Positions 32,245 through 47,542 of a stretch of DNA of 64,000 nucleotides are shown here, in pieces. The number at the start of each line of letters is the position of its first letter. Position 1 is the first letter of the stretch. Below the pieces are notes generated by a model. The model searched no databases. It was not told the origin of the DNA and saw only the letters and a list, made by a program, of their open reading frames with translations. Both the position numbers and the translations under genes were made by a program. Origin of the DNA: Channallabes apus (Eukaryota > Chordata > Actinopteri > Siluriformes > Clariidae); the NCBI GenBank assembly GCA_030522415.1, contig CM060105.1, positions 14,530,277 through 14,594,276 on the forward strand. The letters run 5' to 3'.

Positions 32245-33589
32245 CTGTAGATTGATAGATAAATGTAGTTAATCTGCATTTTGATCTGCTGCCATCTTGT
32301 GGAAAAAAGAAACTCAGCTCATTCCACTTCCAGACCTCAGCTCACTTACAGATTAATGCTGTACTGAGACATACAGTACAACATGTTTTGATAGAGGATG
32401 AATTTGAGTTGCTAATACTGTAGTAATAAAGGTGCATTAACACAAGTGAAATTGATATTTTTATGATTATCATCTGTTATCAAAGCTTTCAATGAAACAT
32501 CAAAACTGTGATCAAAAGTATTGGCTGTGACTTTGCTGTGTTCCGTTCTCATAAAGAACATAAAATATTATAATGTAGTCTGGTTAGTTTCTTTATTTTA
32601 TCTTAATTGTGTTTAACTGCGAGGTGATGGCAGGAAGGACGCTGCACCACACTTGTCTAATGCTTCGTCAGCGATACCAACCTGCATGTTACTGATTTAA
32701 TAAAAAAATTATAACAAAAAAAAGATAGTCATCTATGCATGCTGATTATTCCACCTAGTACTGTACATACATTTCATGATGACCCAGATCATAATGTGAT
32801 CAAAACAAGCATATAGTTATAACATCAATGCGCATTACTGTACATGAGAATGTTGATTATGAGGAAATAAAAAAAAAAGAGTTACAGTATGACAAAAATA
32901 TATACAGTATATATATAAAATAAAAATACTTCTTTGATTTCTGCTTCTTAGGGATCTTCCGGACTTCTAATGTGCATAATATAGCACACGATAAACAGTT
33001 TAAGCATTTCGGATTTTCTTTTCAAAATATTCCAGTATAAAAAAAAATGTATAAATAAAAGAGCCATACTGTACGTGTTCATCAAGCTCATGTTTAGTGA
33101 AGGATGAGATGCGCTTCAGTTACATCATGGTTAAAATCAGGTCTTTCCCAGATAGTCAAGTCTTTGTACATGGAGAGCCCTGTTTAAAAGTAATGAACTA
33201 GTCCATATAGTGCACTAAAAGTGTGTAGAGGAATCTCTCCCCGGCAGAAGACTCATCGTCCAATGTGTTAGCGTGACACGGTTATATTACAAAGGACAAT
33301 CACACTCATCCACTCTCTAGTGCAAGCGTTAATGTGTAACACCAGGTGCCTAGCCATATGACAAGAATATGACATTTTAAGCAAACAAACAAACAAACAA
33401 GCTGTATACAGTATTTTACAACAAACATAGTTGTGTCAATTTTCTGCTTGTAGTTTAGCACACGTGTTCCCCAAACCACTGAAAGTCATTATGAAAAGTC
33501 ATGTAAGTAAAAGATTTGCACACTTGTGTGTACAGTAGGTGTGGGTGTGCTGCTACAGGAAAAATAATCAACCACAGAGTGGGTGTGAT

Positions 33590-34025
33590 GAAGCTAATAA
33601 CCCTGAAATTGATTATTTTCCTATAACAGCATGCCGAAGATAGTTGAAATCCTTTTTAACCTCTGAACACAAAGTACTTTTTATTCACTTTAGTTATTTA
33701 GAATGTCTGTGAAACAAGAAACAAGCTGTTTATCACATAATCAGCTATAAACAATTCCCACACAAGTCCTTTTCACTTTCCTGTAGTTCATAAGACAGAA
33801 AATACAGCTCCTGAGTCATTAATACAATGTAATATGTTACTGCTTTTTAAAAAGGCTGACACTGGAGACTCCTTCCCTAAACAGTTGTTACTATATTGAA
33901 AGGTACTACTTAAATTATACTTAATATCCTACCTTCCAGCAGGAGTTATGGCTATTTATAAATAATGAATCAGCACCTTCTGACCAATCAGCTTGGAGAA
34001 TTCGACAGCACTATGGTATAAACTC
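33590..34025. repeat. Possible decayed MITE
   Basis: Blocks TTTTCCTATAACAGCA, CTTTTTAAAAAGGCTGACACTG, GGAGACTCCTTCCC and GACCAATCAGCTTGGAGAATTC resemble a dispersed fish repeat. The segment at 7290-7330 (CTGATTGGTCAGGAGG) is a related piece in the other orientation. Ends are unclear. Confidence 0.4.
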
Positions 34026-34342
34026 TATTAGATATCTTTTAAAAGTCTCCATGCTTAAAAAATAATTATCCACTTGGCATGACTTTCATAATGTATCAGT
34101 TTGACTTAAAATAGGAGCCACAAGGCTAATGTAACTTGTATACATTGTATTTTTAGCCTATAGATATTTGCTCTCAACTCTGATTGGTGGAAAAAAATCA
34201 CATAGGAACTTTTACACATTGAAACTTATTCTGAGAGCAGAAACATGACTCACTACCCGCCACGCGATACTTCTGCTTGGAGAATCCGTTTAAATGAATA
34301 AAGCTCCTATTTGCAGGGGAGACGTGGTCACGTGACCCTGAC

Positions 34343-37300
34343 TCAGACATCCGCTATAGAGTCAATGGGCTCGACTTGTGGTTCAGTGGGAGGAGTAGAA
34401 GCTTCTTCTAACGGCTGAGGATAAGGTTCATGTGCTGCCGCGGGTACCATCACCTCCTCCACCACCTCCACCTGCATTAAACAATGATTAGGATTAATAT
34501 ACAGTATATGCATGCCACAATAAACATAAAAGCTAGTCATACTATCATAATCTTCATTTTAACATTACACAAACATTATTTAAAATAAATGCTAACATTC
34601 TAGCCTTGATCCTGGGCCTCTTTTTATTATCGCATATGCTATTATTAGGACATTGGTTTAGTATAATCCTAATATGCATAGTCTATCCATCCATCCATCC
34701 ATCCAGTGGTGACCATTGTATTTATTCCCATTGTATGACCTCCGGTCAACATTCACATGCTCATACAGTACAGTACACACACTACAGGCAATTTGGGAAT
34801 GCCAATTAGCCTAATCTGCATGTTTTTGGACTGTAGGAGGAAACGGGAGGAAACCCGGCAAACACAACATGCTCCATGCACACAGACTCCAAGGCGGCAT
34901 TCAAACCCGGACCCTAACATGCCAACATTCATGCTAGCAAAATGCTAACATCAAGGCTAATCATAATTCCTAGCTGACTTTATGTTATTATTACTCACAG
35001 AATGCTTGTCTTAGTGATGATGTGCTGTTAAACATGCGATTTTTGTGTCACAATATAGTTATCCTAGTTATACTGTAACACACAAATATTTAGAACTAAT
35101 ACAAACCGGATTCCAAAAAAGTTGGGACACTAAACAAATTGTGAATAAAAACTGAATGCAATGATGTGGAGATGGCAAATGTCAATATTTTATTCAGTAT
35201 TCAGAATAGAACATAGATGACAGATTAGATGACAAAAGTTTAATCCGAGAAAATGTATAATTTTAAAGGAAAAATATGTTGATTCCAAATATCAACAAAT
35301 CCCAAAAAAGTTGGGACAAGTAGCAATAAGAGGCTGGAAAAAGTAAATTTGAGCATAACGAAGAGCTGGAAGACCAATTAACAGCAATTAGGTTAATTGG
35401 CAACATGATTGGGTATAAAAAGAGCTTCTCAGAGTGGCAGTGTCTCTCAGAAGCCAAGATGGGTAGAGGATCACCAATTCCTACAATGTTGCGCAGAAAG
35501 ATAGTGGAGCAATATCAGAAAGGTGTTACCCAGCGAAAAATTGCAAAGACTTTGCAGTTATCATCATCAACTGTGCATAATATCATCCGAAGATCCAGAG
35601 AATCTGGAACAATCTCTGTGCGTAAGGGTCAAGGGCGTAAAACCATATTGGATGCCCGTGATCTCCGGGCCCTTAAACGACACTGCACCACAAACAGGAA
35701 TGCTACTGTAAAGGAAATCACAGAATGGGCTCAGGAATACTTCCAGAAACCATTGTCAGTGAACACAATCCACCGTGCCATCCGTCGTTGCCAGCTGAAA
35801 CTCTACAGTGCAAAGAAGAAGCCATTTCTAAGCAAGATCCACAAGCACAGGCGTTTTCATTGGGCCAGGGATCATTTAAAATGGAGTGTGGCAAAATGGA
35901 AGACTGTTCTGAGGTCAGACGAGTCACGATTCGAAGTTCTTGTTGGAAATGTGGGACGCCATGTCATCCGGACCAAAGAGGACAAGGACAACCCAAGTTG
36001 TTATCAACGCTCAGTTCAGAAGCCTGCATCTCTGATGGTATGGGGTTGCATGAGTGCGTGTGGCATGGGCAGCTTGCATGTCTGGAAAGGCACATCAATG
36101 CAGAAAAATATATTCAGGTTCTAGAACAACATATGCTCTCATCCAGACATCATCTCTTTCAGGGAAGACCCTGCATTTTTCAACAAGATAATGCCAGACC
36201 ACATTCTGCATCAATCACAACATCATAGCTGCGTAGGAGAAGGATCCGGGTACTGAAATGGCCAGTCTGCAGTCCAGATCTTTCCCCTATAGAGAACATT
36301 TGGCACATCATAAAGAGGAAGGTGCGACAAAGAAGGCCCAAGACGATTGAACAGTTAGAGGCCTGTATTAGACCAGAATGGGAGAGCATTCCTATTTCTA
36401 AACTTGAGAAACTGGTCTCCTCGGTCCCCAGACGTCTGTTGAGTGTTGTAAGAAGAAGGGGAGATGCCACACAGTGGTGAAAATGGCCTTGTCCCAACTT
36501 TTTTGGGATTTGTTGACATCATGACATTTTGATTCACCATAATTTCCCCTTAAAATTATAAATTTTCTCAGTTTAAACTTTTGTTCCATGATTTATGTTC
36601 TATTCTGAATAAAATATTGACATTTGCCATCTCCACATCATTGCATTCAGTTTTTATTCACAATTTGTTTAGTGTCCCAACTTTTTTGGAATCCGGTTTG
36701 TATTATTTTGAAGGTGTCAATTTGCCAATCACAGTAGTGATACACTAACCTGCTCAAAAAAATAAATGAATTAAATGTATTAATGTTACAAAAGTAGAAA
36801 AAAAATTGTAAAACATTGTAATTGTAAAACAAATGGTAAAGCGCTCGCCCTATCATCCGGAGATCGCTGGTTTGGTTCCCGGGTGATGCTGTAACCTCTC
36901 ACAGCCGGAGGTCTAGAGAGAGCTAATTGGCTGAGCTCTCTCAGAGGGGAGGGTAGTTAATTCCACATTAATCACGGCTCTACAGCCAATCAGGGGTGTC
37001 TGTGAGCTTGCGCAAGCGGAAGGAGCGGATAGCGCTTTCCTCCAAGTGTGTTACCCCGCCTCTCCGTGCGTGATCGAGCAGTTCGAAAAGATGTGGTTTG
37101 GAGTGGTTCGGTTCATGTGGTTCGGAGGAAACACGTGATACTGTAGTCCCTCCCGACTGAGTGGTAGTAGGAGCCTTAATGTGGGAGCCCCCTAGTGGCA
37201 GGGAGGAATTGGACACGACTAAATTAGGGGGAAAATCAGGGGGAAATTATATTTCTCTATATAATCCCCTGCTACACTAATGCACTTATCCCAGTCTTTC

Positions 37301-40300
37301 ACTTACCCGTGAATCTAAAAAAAAATTTCAGATTTTCCAATTTCTCTATCTATATTTAGTTTTAAAAAATGGTCAGACCACTGCAGTGATTTTATATCCA
37401 TTAGTATAAAATACAACACAACTTTCTTTTTTATAATGGCTTTGATCTTGTGAGATTATAGACTATAATCTAATGTTTTTTAGGGATGAGATTCTGACAT
37501 CGATCTGTTCGCTCTGAGACGAGTCACTGGCTTTCTGTACCTGAGCAGGGACGATCTCTGGTTCAGGTGGAGCTGGTTGTGCTGGAGGACGTTCGATACG
37601 CTGGACCACGCCGGGCAGCTGGAGAGCGGGAGGAGATTAACTCGTGCTCTATACAGTACATAAAACATCATTATTATAATAATATTACAAACCGCACTGA
37701 CATGCAGGCCTCCTTTAGCCAGAACGCTGAGTCCAAACAGAATGGTGACGATGCAGATGATCAGCTCCACCACCAGGAACAGCACCAGAGTAGTCAACAA
37801 GCCGTCAATCAACAGCTAAACTCCGCCCAAAATCAGAGACAACAGCGCAATGGTCAGGTGTCAATCAGAATGCTTGGTCACTGCACAAATCTTATATAAC
37901 AGCATAGGAAATAGAAACAGGATATATATTTTTCCACTAAACAATGCCGTTTGTTTCAGTAAAATACGACACTACAGTTCAAAATACTGTCCAAAGTGCA
38001 AAATGAACAGCAAATTATAATCCCAGTTAACAGACTGGTGAAGCAAAAAACAATGACGGTACACTGATGTGCCAATGGTGCACTATTTAAGAATAATCAC
38101 TTGGAAATTTACTCAGGATTTAGTGCACATTCTTAACACTTAACTTTTTTTATTGAAGCAACTCCATGCATTATAGAACCTCAAGCACAAGAACGAGTGT
38201 TACTTACTTTACAGGTTCTTTCGATCGTATTAGAGCATTTCTTGAAACAATATTGTTGCTTTGGGAAAGCAGACACAAGAGACAAAGCTGGGTTCAATTT
38301 AGAAAAAAAAACAATTAACTTTAAAATCTAAAGTATTCAATAGAAACTGTTACAGTTTTTGTTTGGTTTTTCCATTGCTTATCAAACTGCTCTCTCTCCA
38401 AAAATCTGTACCAAGTGCAAACAATTTTAGTCTTTTCTGGTCTTTCTAAGGGCCTAAATGTGTTTTAAAATGAACACATCGGCAACAGATTAAATGCAAA
38501 ACTAATCAGCATAATTGTTCATTTTGCATGCACATACAGTGACATTACTGGCCCGTCTCTCAAGCACATGACTTTTAATAATCGTTACAGTCGAATCGAA
38601 TCGTTTTTTTGCGAAGAAAGCTTGTGCTCTCAGTTCACTCGCATCATCACCAACACAATAACAGAAAATCCTTGCAATGCATCATGCACATGACATTATT
38701 CACTGGGACGTCAGAATAAATGAGAGCATGCAACACTGTCATTGTAAATAAAAAAAATAATAATTTTCAAAGTACTATACATACAGTATAGTACTGCTAC
38801 AGTAGGTGCACTTCACCTCACAAAATGTTTCCTCACAGCAGAAATGATCGATCAGGTTTGGAGTAATCTGTTAGTGCTATGAGATTATATTAAGATAAAT
38901 AAACCTCACATGTGATCTGATCCATAGAGTTCCCCAGAAAATGACTGAAAATTAAAATAGCTATTGCTGATTACTTAAAATTGGAATTGAACTAGGGGGA
39001 AAAAAATACAAATCAGATCCAATTTGAGAAATGTGACTGATCACATCAAAGCAGGTATTACGTCATATTTTGTGTGATTTGCGTTATTAATCATATTTTT
39101 TGATTCCTCGTTTAATAAGCTCTATTTTGATAGCAAGTCTATTATTCTATCTTGCCCAGTTCCTGAGATATGGCCAGGACGAGTTTGTTTTATAAAATTT
39201 TATTTTTAGAATATTTTAAACAATGATTCCATGGTGAAGTAAGATAGAGGAAAACCTCAGCCTCATTTTGATTCCAGGATTTTCACTGCTACCCCTAAAA
39301 ATAACATCACCAACAGGGCGGATTTATGTTTTTCTATTGGATTGGATTTATTAACGTGGTTAAAACAATGTTTTGGATTAAAGCTTTCTCAATCCTGTTG
39401 AAGAATTTGGAACATAAAGTATATATCAAGTGATTTTTGCCAGAATTAATTACACGTTTCACCTACTGCACTCTATTGGCCATAGCACAAAATTAACCTG
39501 TTCGACTTACAGCCATGGGCCAATAGTTCTGAGAATGACACAAATATTACCATCAGTCTAGTGTCATACCAACAGTAAAGCATCCTGAGACCATTAATTT
39601 GTGGGTTGCTTGCTCACTCACAATTTTGACTAAGAACACAGCCATGAATAAAGTATTGGTACATCATCCTTTTCCAGCATGATGGCGCTCCTTGCCATAA
39701 GGCAAAAGCGAAAACTACTGTAAGTGGCTCGGGGGAAAAAACATAGAAATTTTGGTCCATGATCAGGAAACTCCCTGTGTACCTGTGGCCAATCCTGAAG
39801 GGGCGGGTCAATAAATTGTCAATAAAAGCCTTTGGCACTTATAAAACACTTGTACTTATACTTCAGTATACCAGAGTAACATCTGACAAAAAGTTCTAAA
39901 ATCACTGAAGCAGCAGACTTTGTGAAAATTAATATTTGAGTATATTCTCAAAACCTTTGGCCAGGGCTGTAATACCTGATCTAATATGACAGCTCATGAG
40001 CATTATTTGTAAAACTACAAGAATGATATAGCATTATACATACTGGTGATATTAGTGTGCGTTTTTGTTGTTGTTGTGGTTGTTTGCTCAAGCAGTTCAT
40101 CCTATAAAACATTAATATAACTAAAGAGAATCAAAGTTTTAGATTTAAGCTGCAGTTTTAGGACAGTCAAAGGATTTCAAAATCTGTTTGAGTTACAGTA
40201 CTGGAGGCAATTCACATGTACTGTAACACTTAAAACTAGCATTATTTACTGCATCGCTTAAAATAAAAAAAGCATAAGCAGCAGCATGTTAACCACAAGA

Positions 40301-43300
40301 TAGAGCGAGTATTAACAAGAGCTGTATTAATTACTGCTTGTGATGTTATTGGTTTCAAATCAAATTCAAATTTTATTAGTCACATACACAATCATACACA
40401 GTATAATATGCAGTGAAATGCTTTACAATGCTTTACATGATGCATGATGTTCAGCAAACCGGGTACTGCAATGAGTATTAATGAAGCCAATGGTTAATTT
40501 GGGTTTTCAGCAAACAAACAAACAAATAAACAAACAAATAAATAGGTGCAAGTGTTAATTGTGCAATTATTTGGCAATTTGGTTAATGTTACTTATTAGG
40601 ATGAATTCTAACCGACCCCAGGAAAGACTAGCGATACTTTATGTCCCCAAAAGTATGTGACCACCTGACCATCACACGCATTGGTCATTGTAGAACATCA
40701 CAGATTCCAGATTTACTGCGGTTAAATGCAGTCCCCCACTCTCTCCTGGAATCCACTAGACTCCACTAGATTTTGGGGTGTTTCTGTCAGAATTTGTATT
40801 CATTCAGTTCAGCTACAAGAGCATTAGTGAGCTCAGACACTGATTTTGGGGGGTCAAATACCCCTCTTCCAACAAACCAGTTATTTGTTGTCAGGCAACC
40901 AAAGCACAGGCCATCAGACAGAAAACCCAGTTCCATGGCGGCACTAACACTTTGCTGGTCTAGAACAATTAACCGCTTATTTCAGAGGCTGGGGGCGGGA
41001 TTGTCATGACCAACCAATAGTTTGTGACAACAGTCTTTATCAAATGGACTCATTATGCAATGGGCAGCTGAAATGCTTTCTAGTAAATATATAAAGACAG
41101 CTCACGTTCATTATGACACGCAAAACCATATTGAAGGGGTAATCAAGGCTCCGGTTCCAGTTCATCCGTAGGTTTGGGTTTAGTCAAGGCACTTGAATTC
41201 TTACATTTCTGACACACTTATTAACACACCATGTTTTAATGGAGCTGGCTTGGTGCACAGGAGCATTGTCATGCTGGAACAGGTATGGACGCTTTAGTCC
41301 CACTGAAGGGAAATTGTAATGCTACAGCATACGTACTGTATATACACGTTTTTTACTTAAAATTTTGTAGTAACAGTTAGTGAAAGTTACACAAGGTACG
41401 TATTTCCTGAGCTTCCTGCTCAGTGTGTACTGTAAATGGTCATGTAAAAATTCATTAATATAAACGCTCTCTATGTACATTATCTCAACATTCTGGCAGA
41501 TTCTTATTGCCAAATTCATTTTGCACTTTGGTACAGTCCTTTGAAATATCATCTGTACATTTCTTCTTTTTTAATATGAAAAACTGTAACAGAACACAGA
41601 GGTCACATTTCTTTTCACTTTTCTTCTCATTTCAATTAAATACTTATGATCTTTTCTTATTAGAAGCATGCACAACAGTCTCGATTCCAACCATCACAAA
41701 ATGGAGCAAATGTCTGGATTTCGTAATGCAACATGTCGAGAGTTTCGATGGATGTAGCGCACAAATCGGATATGCAAATATGCCCAAAGTGCTGTCAAAT
41801 TATCAATAATAAAACTAAACACATGCAGATGCCCTGATGAAGATGTTACCATGGTGATTATATGGAAGCGGTTACAGTAGGTGTGCAATTTTTTTTCTTT
41901 TCGCTCATGCGGATATAAATTCATCCAAGGCTTGTTACTTGATGACTAGAAAGGAGACTGGATGGTGTGTTTGTTTCTTTATATTAATATGTGTGTGTGT
42001 GTTACCACAGCATAGATCTCCAGTCTCCTGCAGTGCTCGCAGTGATACGAGTCCTGCCTGTAGGGGAGGTGGCGAGACAGGAGGCCCACGGCAGCCGTAG
42101 TGAACGCAGCACTCACAAGGTGAACAGCCAGCGTCGTTTTGACCTGCGCACACACATACGAAGAAAAAGGATTTAACATGGCACCAAACACTTTCACCAA
42201 ACCATTTGACACCAAATAAAACACTTGACACCAAACCATTCAGGAGCAATGAACTAATTTCACTGGAAATGTGGACCTAGGTCTGTTTGTTTGTTTGTTT
42301 GTTTGTTTTGTCGCTATACACATTCTCCAATAATTAATTTCTTTTTTTGTTATGTTATAATTCCATCCATTTATCCAGGAACTTCTATAGTCCAACTAGG
42401 GATTGTCGAGGCCAGTGGTGACGACTGAAGGTCAATGATGAACAGTGTATGAATCACTCACTCACAATTTTGACTAAGAACACAGCCATGAATAAAATGA
42501 TTCTCCAATAGTTTGTTAACAAACAATGCCTTTTCCAGCATGATGGAGCTCCTTGCCATGAGAGAAAAAGTGATAACTACTGTAAGTGGCTCAGGGGAAA
42601 AAACATCCCAAGTACCTGTGGCCAATCCTGAAGAGTCGGGTCAATAAATTGTCAATAAAAGCCTTTGACACTATACCAGTATACCAGAGTAACATCTGAC
42701 AAAAAGTTATAAAACACTGAAGCAGCAGACTTTGTGAAAATTAATATTTGACTATATTGTATTAATTCCAATTTTCACAACCGTGATAGGACACACACAT
42801 TCAAACACTACTACAGATTGGGAACGCCATTTAGCCTAATCTGCATGATTTTGGCCTGTGGGAGAAAACCAGAGAACACAGAGGAAACCCGCCAAGCAAC
42901 ATACACATACAGTAGACCCTGAAGCGGGAATCGAACCCGGACCCTGGAGATGCAAGCCGATAATGTTAACCACTACACCACCGGGTCACTATGTTTTTTC
43001 ACAGACTCACCCAGAAAAGAGAAGGGAACCTCCCAGCATGGATCAGTACAGAACCAGAGGCAAGGATCTATAGAAACAAATAGAAACATTTTTTTTTAAT
43101 ATAATTTTACTGCACAATCAAATAATTTAATGAAAAATATAATAAAGCTATGTGAATAGGATATACGATATGTGTTAACCCCCATCATTACCTTTAGATA
43201 TCAACCGGTTGACTAATATACCAAATATAGTATATAAATATATACGAAAAGAGCTTTATTGTCATTAAACTATCTGCCTATTAATGTGTACAGACTGCTG

Positions 43301-44281
43301 TGTTCTCCTGAACCATGTAATTAGTGAGCAGTCTTTGTAGTATAATTGAAATAAAATCCGCATTAATGTATTAGCATAAGATAATATGAACAAAAGATAC
43401 GGTGATAATTCATATCATGCCCAAATTTAAAAAATAAATAAAAGAGCTGTAACACACTGAGGTTAGCTATTGCCCTCTTCCTCATAACCAGCCCGATGAT
43501 TGGTCTTCTGCATGTTGCTTTGATTGGCAGCACAGAGAGATGCTGTCCCTCTCACCCAGAGATAACAGCCAGTTTTGTTGCCTTCTTCTTCTTTATTGTT
43601 GTTTAATGGAATCTAGTAGATTACATCATTGCGTTCTACCTCATCTTCCTGGCCTCTTAAAGAGCTTCCCTGATCAAGCAAGATCTTTGCTGTCTTGGAC
43701 AAGTTCAACTTGCAGCTACCGTTGTCCCACTCGGGGGTTGCAACATTCTCATAATATATACATGTACTTGACAGCAGGATTAATATTTCTGCAGTAAAAT
43801 TTTAAAATAGTTTTACTCTACAGTTCATGTATTCTGTAAATCTACTCAATGGATGAGAATTCTCAAACAGTTCTGTGCATCGTTTGCATACTTGATTGTG
43901 ACTTCCCTTGCCTTAATTGCACGTCCACTTTGTTTACTGATGGATTTCAAAAGCGTCTCAGGACTCTTCCTGTCAATTTTATTCCAGGTTTCGCCTGACT
44001 GGGGTTATTTCCCTCAATTAACCACTGAAACCACTCAACGCTGGCAAAGAATATTTCCCCATTCTAAACACTTACTTGCGTGATGACCGCATCACTTGAC
44101 AGCATTGGTGCTATTTTTATTGCTGTTGTTTTAACTTTCAAGATGGAAAAGATGTTACAGTGTGTAAAAGAGGGTCCTGGTTCTTCCAGTAGAAAATATT
44201 CCAGGTGGTAAATTATGTCATGTTTTTATGATTTTCCTTGGGTTTGTAATATTCATGGCAAATATTTAGTCTATGACCTCA

Positions 44282-44312
<31 letters not shown>

Positions 44313-47300
44313 CTTCTGCGCATGCGCGAGCGTGCAGCAGCTTGGTGCAGTTGCTCTCGGAATTCTCGTGTGTCTTTTACTTTTTATTATACTTTCCTTC
44401 TCTTATTTATTTATAACTTTATTCTGTATTTAACAAGTAAGGTCGCCCTTTCAAACCATGCGTTTTGAAAGTGTTCTTGTTCTCAGTTACGCAATTTTAA
44501 TTACACTTTCGGCGCTCCGGGTGATCAGCGCGCAACAGCAAGGAGGCGGCTCCTTTGTTTACAACAGGGAACAGCTGATCGCACTGAAGCCGGCCGGCAT
44601 CAGAGATCCGACTCTGTATAGGACTCTAAACATTCCGGATGAGATACGGAGGAGGACGATAAGAGGATGCAGAGGTGGAAGGAAGCGGCGCAGAGGAGCC
44701 AAAGAGGAAGAGAAACGCGCGGCGCATAAGGAAAGGATGAGAAAATACAAGCCGTATGTCCCGTCTCTTATCATGGGCAACGTGAGATCTCTGGACAATA
44801 AGATGGACGAGTTGACAGCTTTGTTAAAGACTGAAAACATCTTCCGCGAGTGCAGTCTGATGTGTTTTACTGAGACTTGGTTACATAGTGATGTGCCGGA
44901 CTCTAATATTACACTGGACGGCTTCAGCGCGATTCGGAGCGACAGGACGAGGAGAGAGAGCGGTAAGAGGAAAGGAGGGGGGCTGGCTGTTTACATCAAC
45001 AACATGTGGTGTAACCCCGGTCATGTGACTGTTAAGGAGCGCGTTTGTAGTCCAGATATTGAACTGTTGGCTGTCGGACTTCGCCCATATTATTTACCAA
45101 GAGAATTCTCACATGTGATAATAACTGCTGTGTACATTCCTCCATCCGCGAATGCCGCTGCCGCGTGTGACGTCATTCACTCTGTAACTGCCAAACTCCA
45201 GACTCGACACCCTGATGCCTTTCTCCTGATCTCCGGTGATTTCAATCACACATCACTGAACAAGACTATTCCCACTTTCACCCAGTACGTGGATTGTCAC
45301 ACTAGGGGGGAGAAGACACTAGACCTGCTGTATGCTAATGTCAAAGGTGCTTACAGTGCTGCAGCACTTCCCCCCCTGGGGAGGTCGGATCACAACCTAG
45401 TCCACCTCATGCCCACATACAAACCACTAGTTCAGAGACAGCCTGCTAATGTGAGGAGTGTAAGAAGATGGACAGAAGGTGCCACTGCTACGTTACAGGA
45501 TTGTTTCGAGGCTACAGACTGGGAGGTTCTCAGTGCATCATATGGAGAGGACATTGATGGAATGACGGACTGCATCACGGAGTACATTAACTTCTGTGTT
45601 GACACCTGTGTACCGATGAGAGATATTCGCTGTTTCCCCAACAACAAACCCTGGGTCACCAAAGACATTAAAGCGTGTTTAAATGAAAAAAAAAGTGCCT
45701 TTAGGTCTGGTGATAAGGAAGCAGTGAAGAAGGCTCAAAAAATGCTAACCGGGAAAATCAAGGAGGGGAAAGAGGCATACAGGAGAAAACTAGAACAAAG
45801 GCTGAAGCAAAACAACACGAGAGAGGTGTGGAGGGGCATGAGGAGTATCACTGGCTATAAGACAAGCGGCCAGGCTATTGAGGGGAATAGGGAACGTGCA
45901 AACGACCTCAACACTTTCTTCAATAGATTTGATGTCCCTATGTCTCACACTCCCCCCGACTTCAACCCAAATCCACACATTCCTGCTCCTATGTCCTCCC
46001 CTACACAGAGAACAGTCACAGTCACTACTCCTGCACTCCCAGCAATCAACATCTCAGTGGATCAGGTTAAACATGGCCTGAGTAAGATCAGCCCTACAAA
46101 AGCTGTAGGTCCGGATAAGATCAATCCGAGAGTCCTGAAATCCTGTGCTCCCCAACTATGTGGTGTCCTCCAGTACCTCTTTAGCCTGAGTCTGTCTCTT
46201 CAGAAAGTCCCTGCACTGTGGAAAACATCATGCATTGTGCCGGTACCCAAAACACCACGTCCCTGTGCCCAGAACGACTACAGGCCGGTGGCTTTAACAT
46301 CGCATATTATGAAGGTGTTTGAGAGACTGATCCTGGATACACTTCGTCCCCTGGTGAAGTCCTCTCTGGACCCTCTTCAGTTTGCCTATCAGCCGTTCAT
46401 GGGTGTTGATGACGCCATAATACACCTGCTACATCGCACCTACTCTCACCTTGACAAGCCTAGGACCTCCGTAAGGATGATGTTCTTTGACTTCTCCAGT
46501 GCCTTCAACACCATCCAACCAGCAGTACTGGGGGAGAAATTAAGGAACATAAACATTGACACCCGCTTGGTTTCCTGGATCATGGACTACCTGACCTGTC
46601 GCCCCCAGTATGTCCGACTAAAGAACTGTGTGTCAGAGACTTTGATCTGCAGCACTGGAGCTCCCCAGGGGACGGTACTGTCTCCGTTTCTTTTCACCCT
46701 CTATACATCTGACTTTAGATATAACTCAGAGTCATGCCACCTGCAGAAGTTCTCTGACGACTCTGTGGTTGTTGGGTGTATAGAGGAGGGTGACACCTCG
46801 GAGTACCAGTCTGTTGTGGATGACTTTGTTTCCTGGTGTGAGCGTAATCACCTACAACTAAACATCAGGAAAACAAAGGAGATGGTGGTAGACTTTAGGA
46901 GAAACAAGACCCCTGTGACTCCTATATCTGTCAAGGGGGAGATAGTGGACATTGTCTCCGATTACAAATATCTGGGAGTTTATCTGGACAACAAACTTGA
47001 CTGGTCACTCAACACAACGGCACTCTACAAGAAAGGTCAGAGTCGATTGTACTTTCTTCGAAGGCTCAGGTCTTTTAACGTCTGTAATACCATTCTACAG
47101 ATGTTCTATGAGACCGTTGTGGCGAGTGTCATTTTTTACGCTGTGGTCTGTTGGGGTGGTAACACTAAGGTGTCTGATAAGAACAAACTGGACAAGTCAA
47201 TTAAAAAGGCCGGATCTGTGCTAGGCATGGAGCTTGACTCGGTGGATGTAGTAGCAAAGAGGAGGATTCTGTCCAAAGTACAATCCATTGTGAACAATCC

Positions 47301-47502
47301 TTCTCACCCGCTATACAGTGTTTTGGCTGAACAGAGGAGCAGTTTCAGCCAGAGACTGATTACTATCAAGTGTTCCACTGAGCGTCACAGGAAATCCTTT
47401 CTCCCAACGGCCATAAAACTTTACAACTCTTCGCTGTAACTCATACACACATGTATGTGGATTTTTTCACTGACTGGTATACAACAGGACACTAATACTT
47501 AC

Positions 47503-47542
<40 letters not shown>

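Noticed and set aside
37480..37812. 110-codon minus-strand frame read as one exon of the MS4A-like gene
   Set aside because: The first part is the real helix 4 exon (37702-37815); beyond its donor the frame reads through an 83-base intron and then the wrong frame of the next exon.
43853..44083. 76-codon hydrophobic plus-strand frame before the LINE
   Set aside because: No motif, no splice context and no relation to the LINE leader could be shown; treated as chance.
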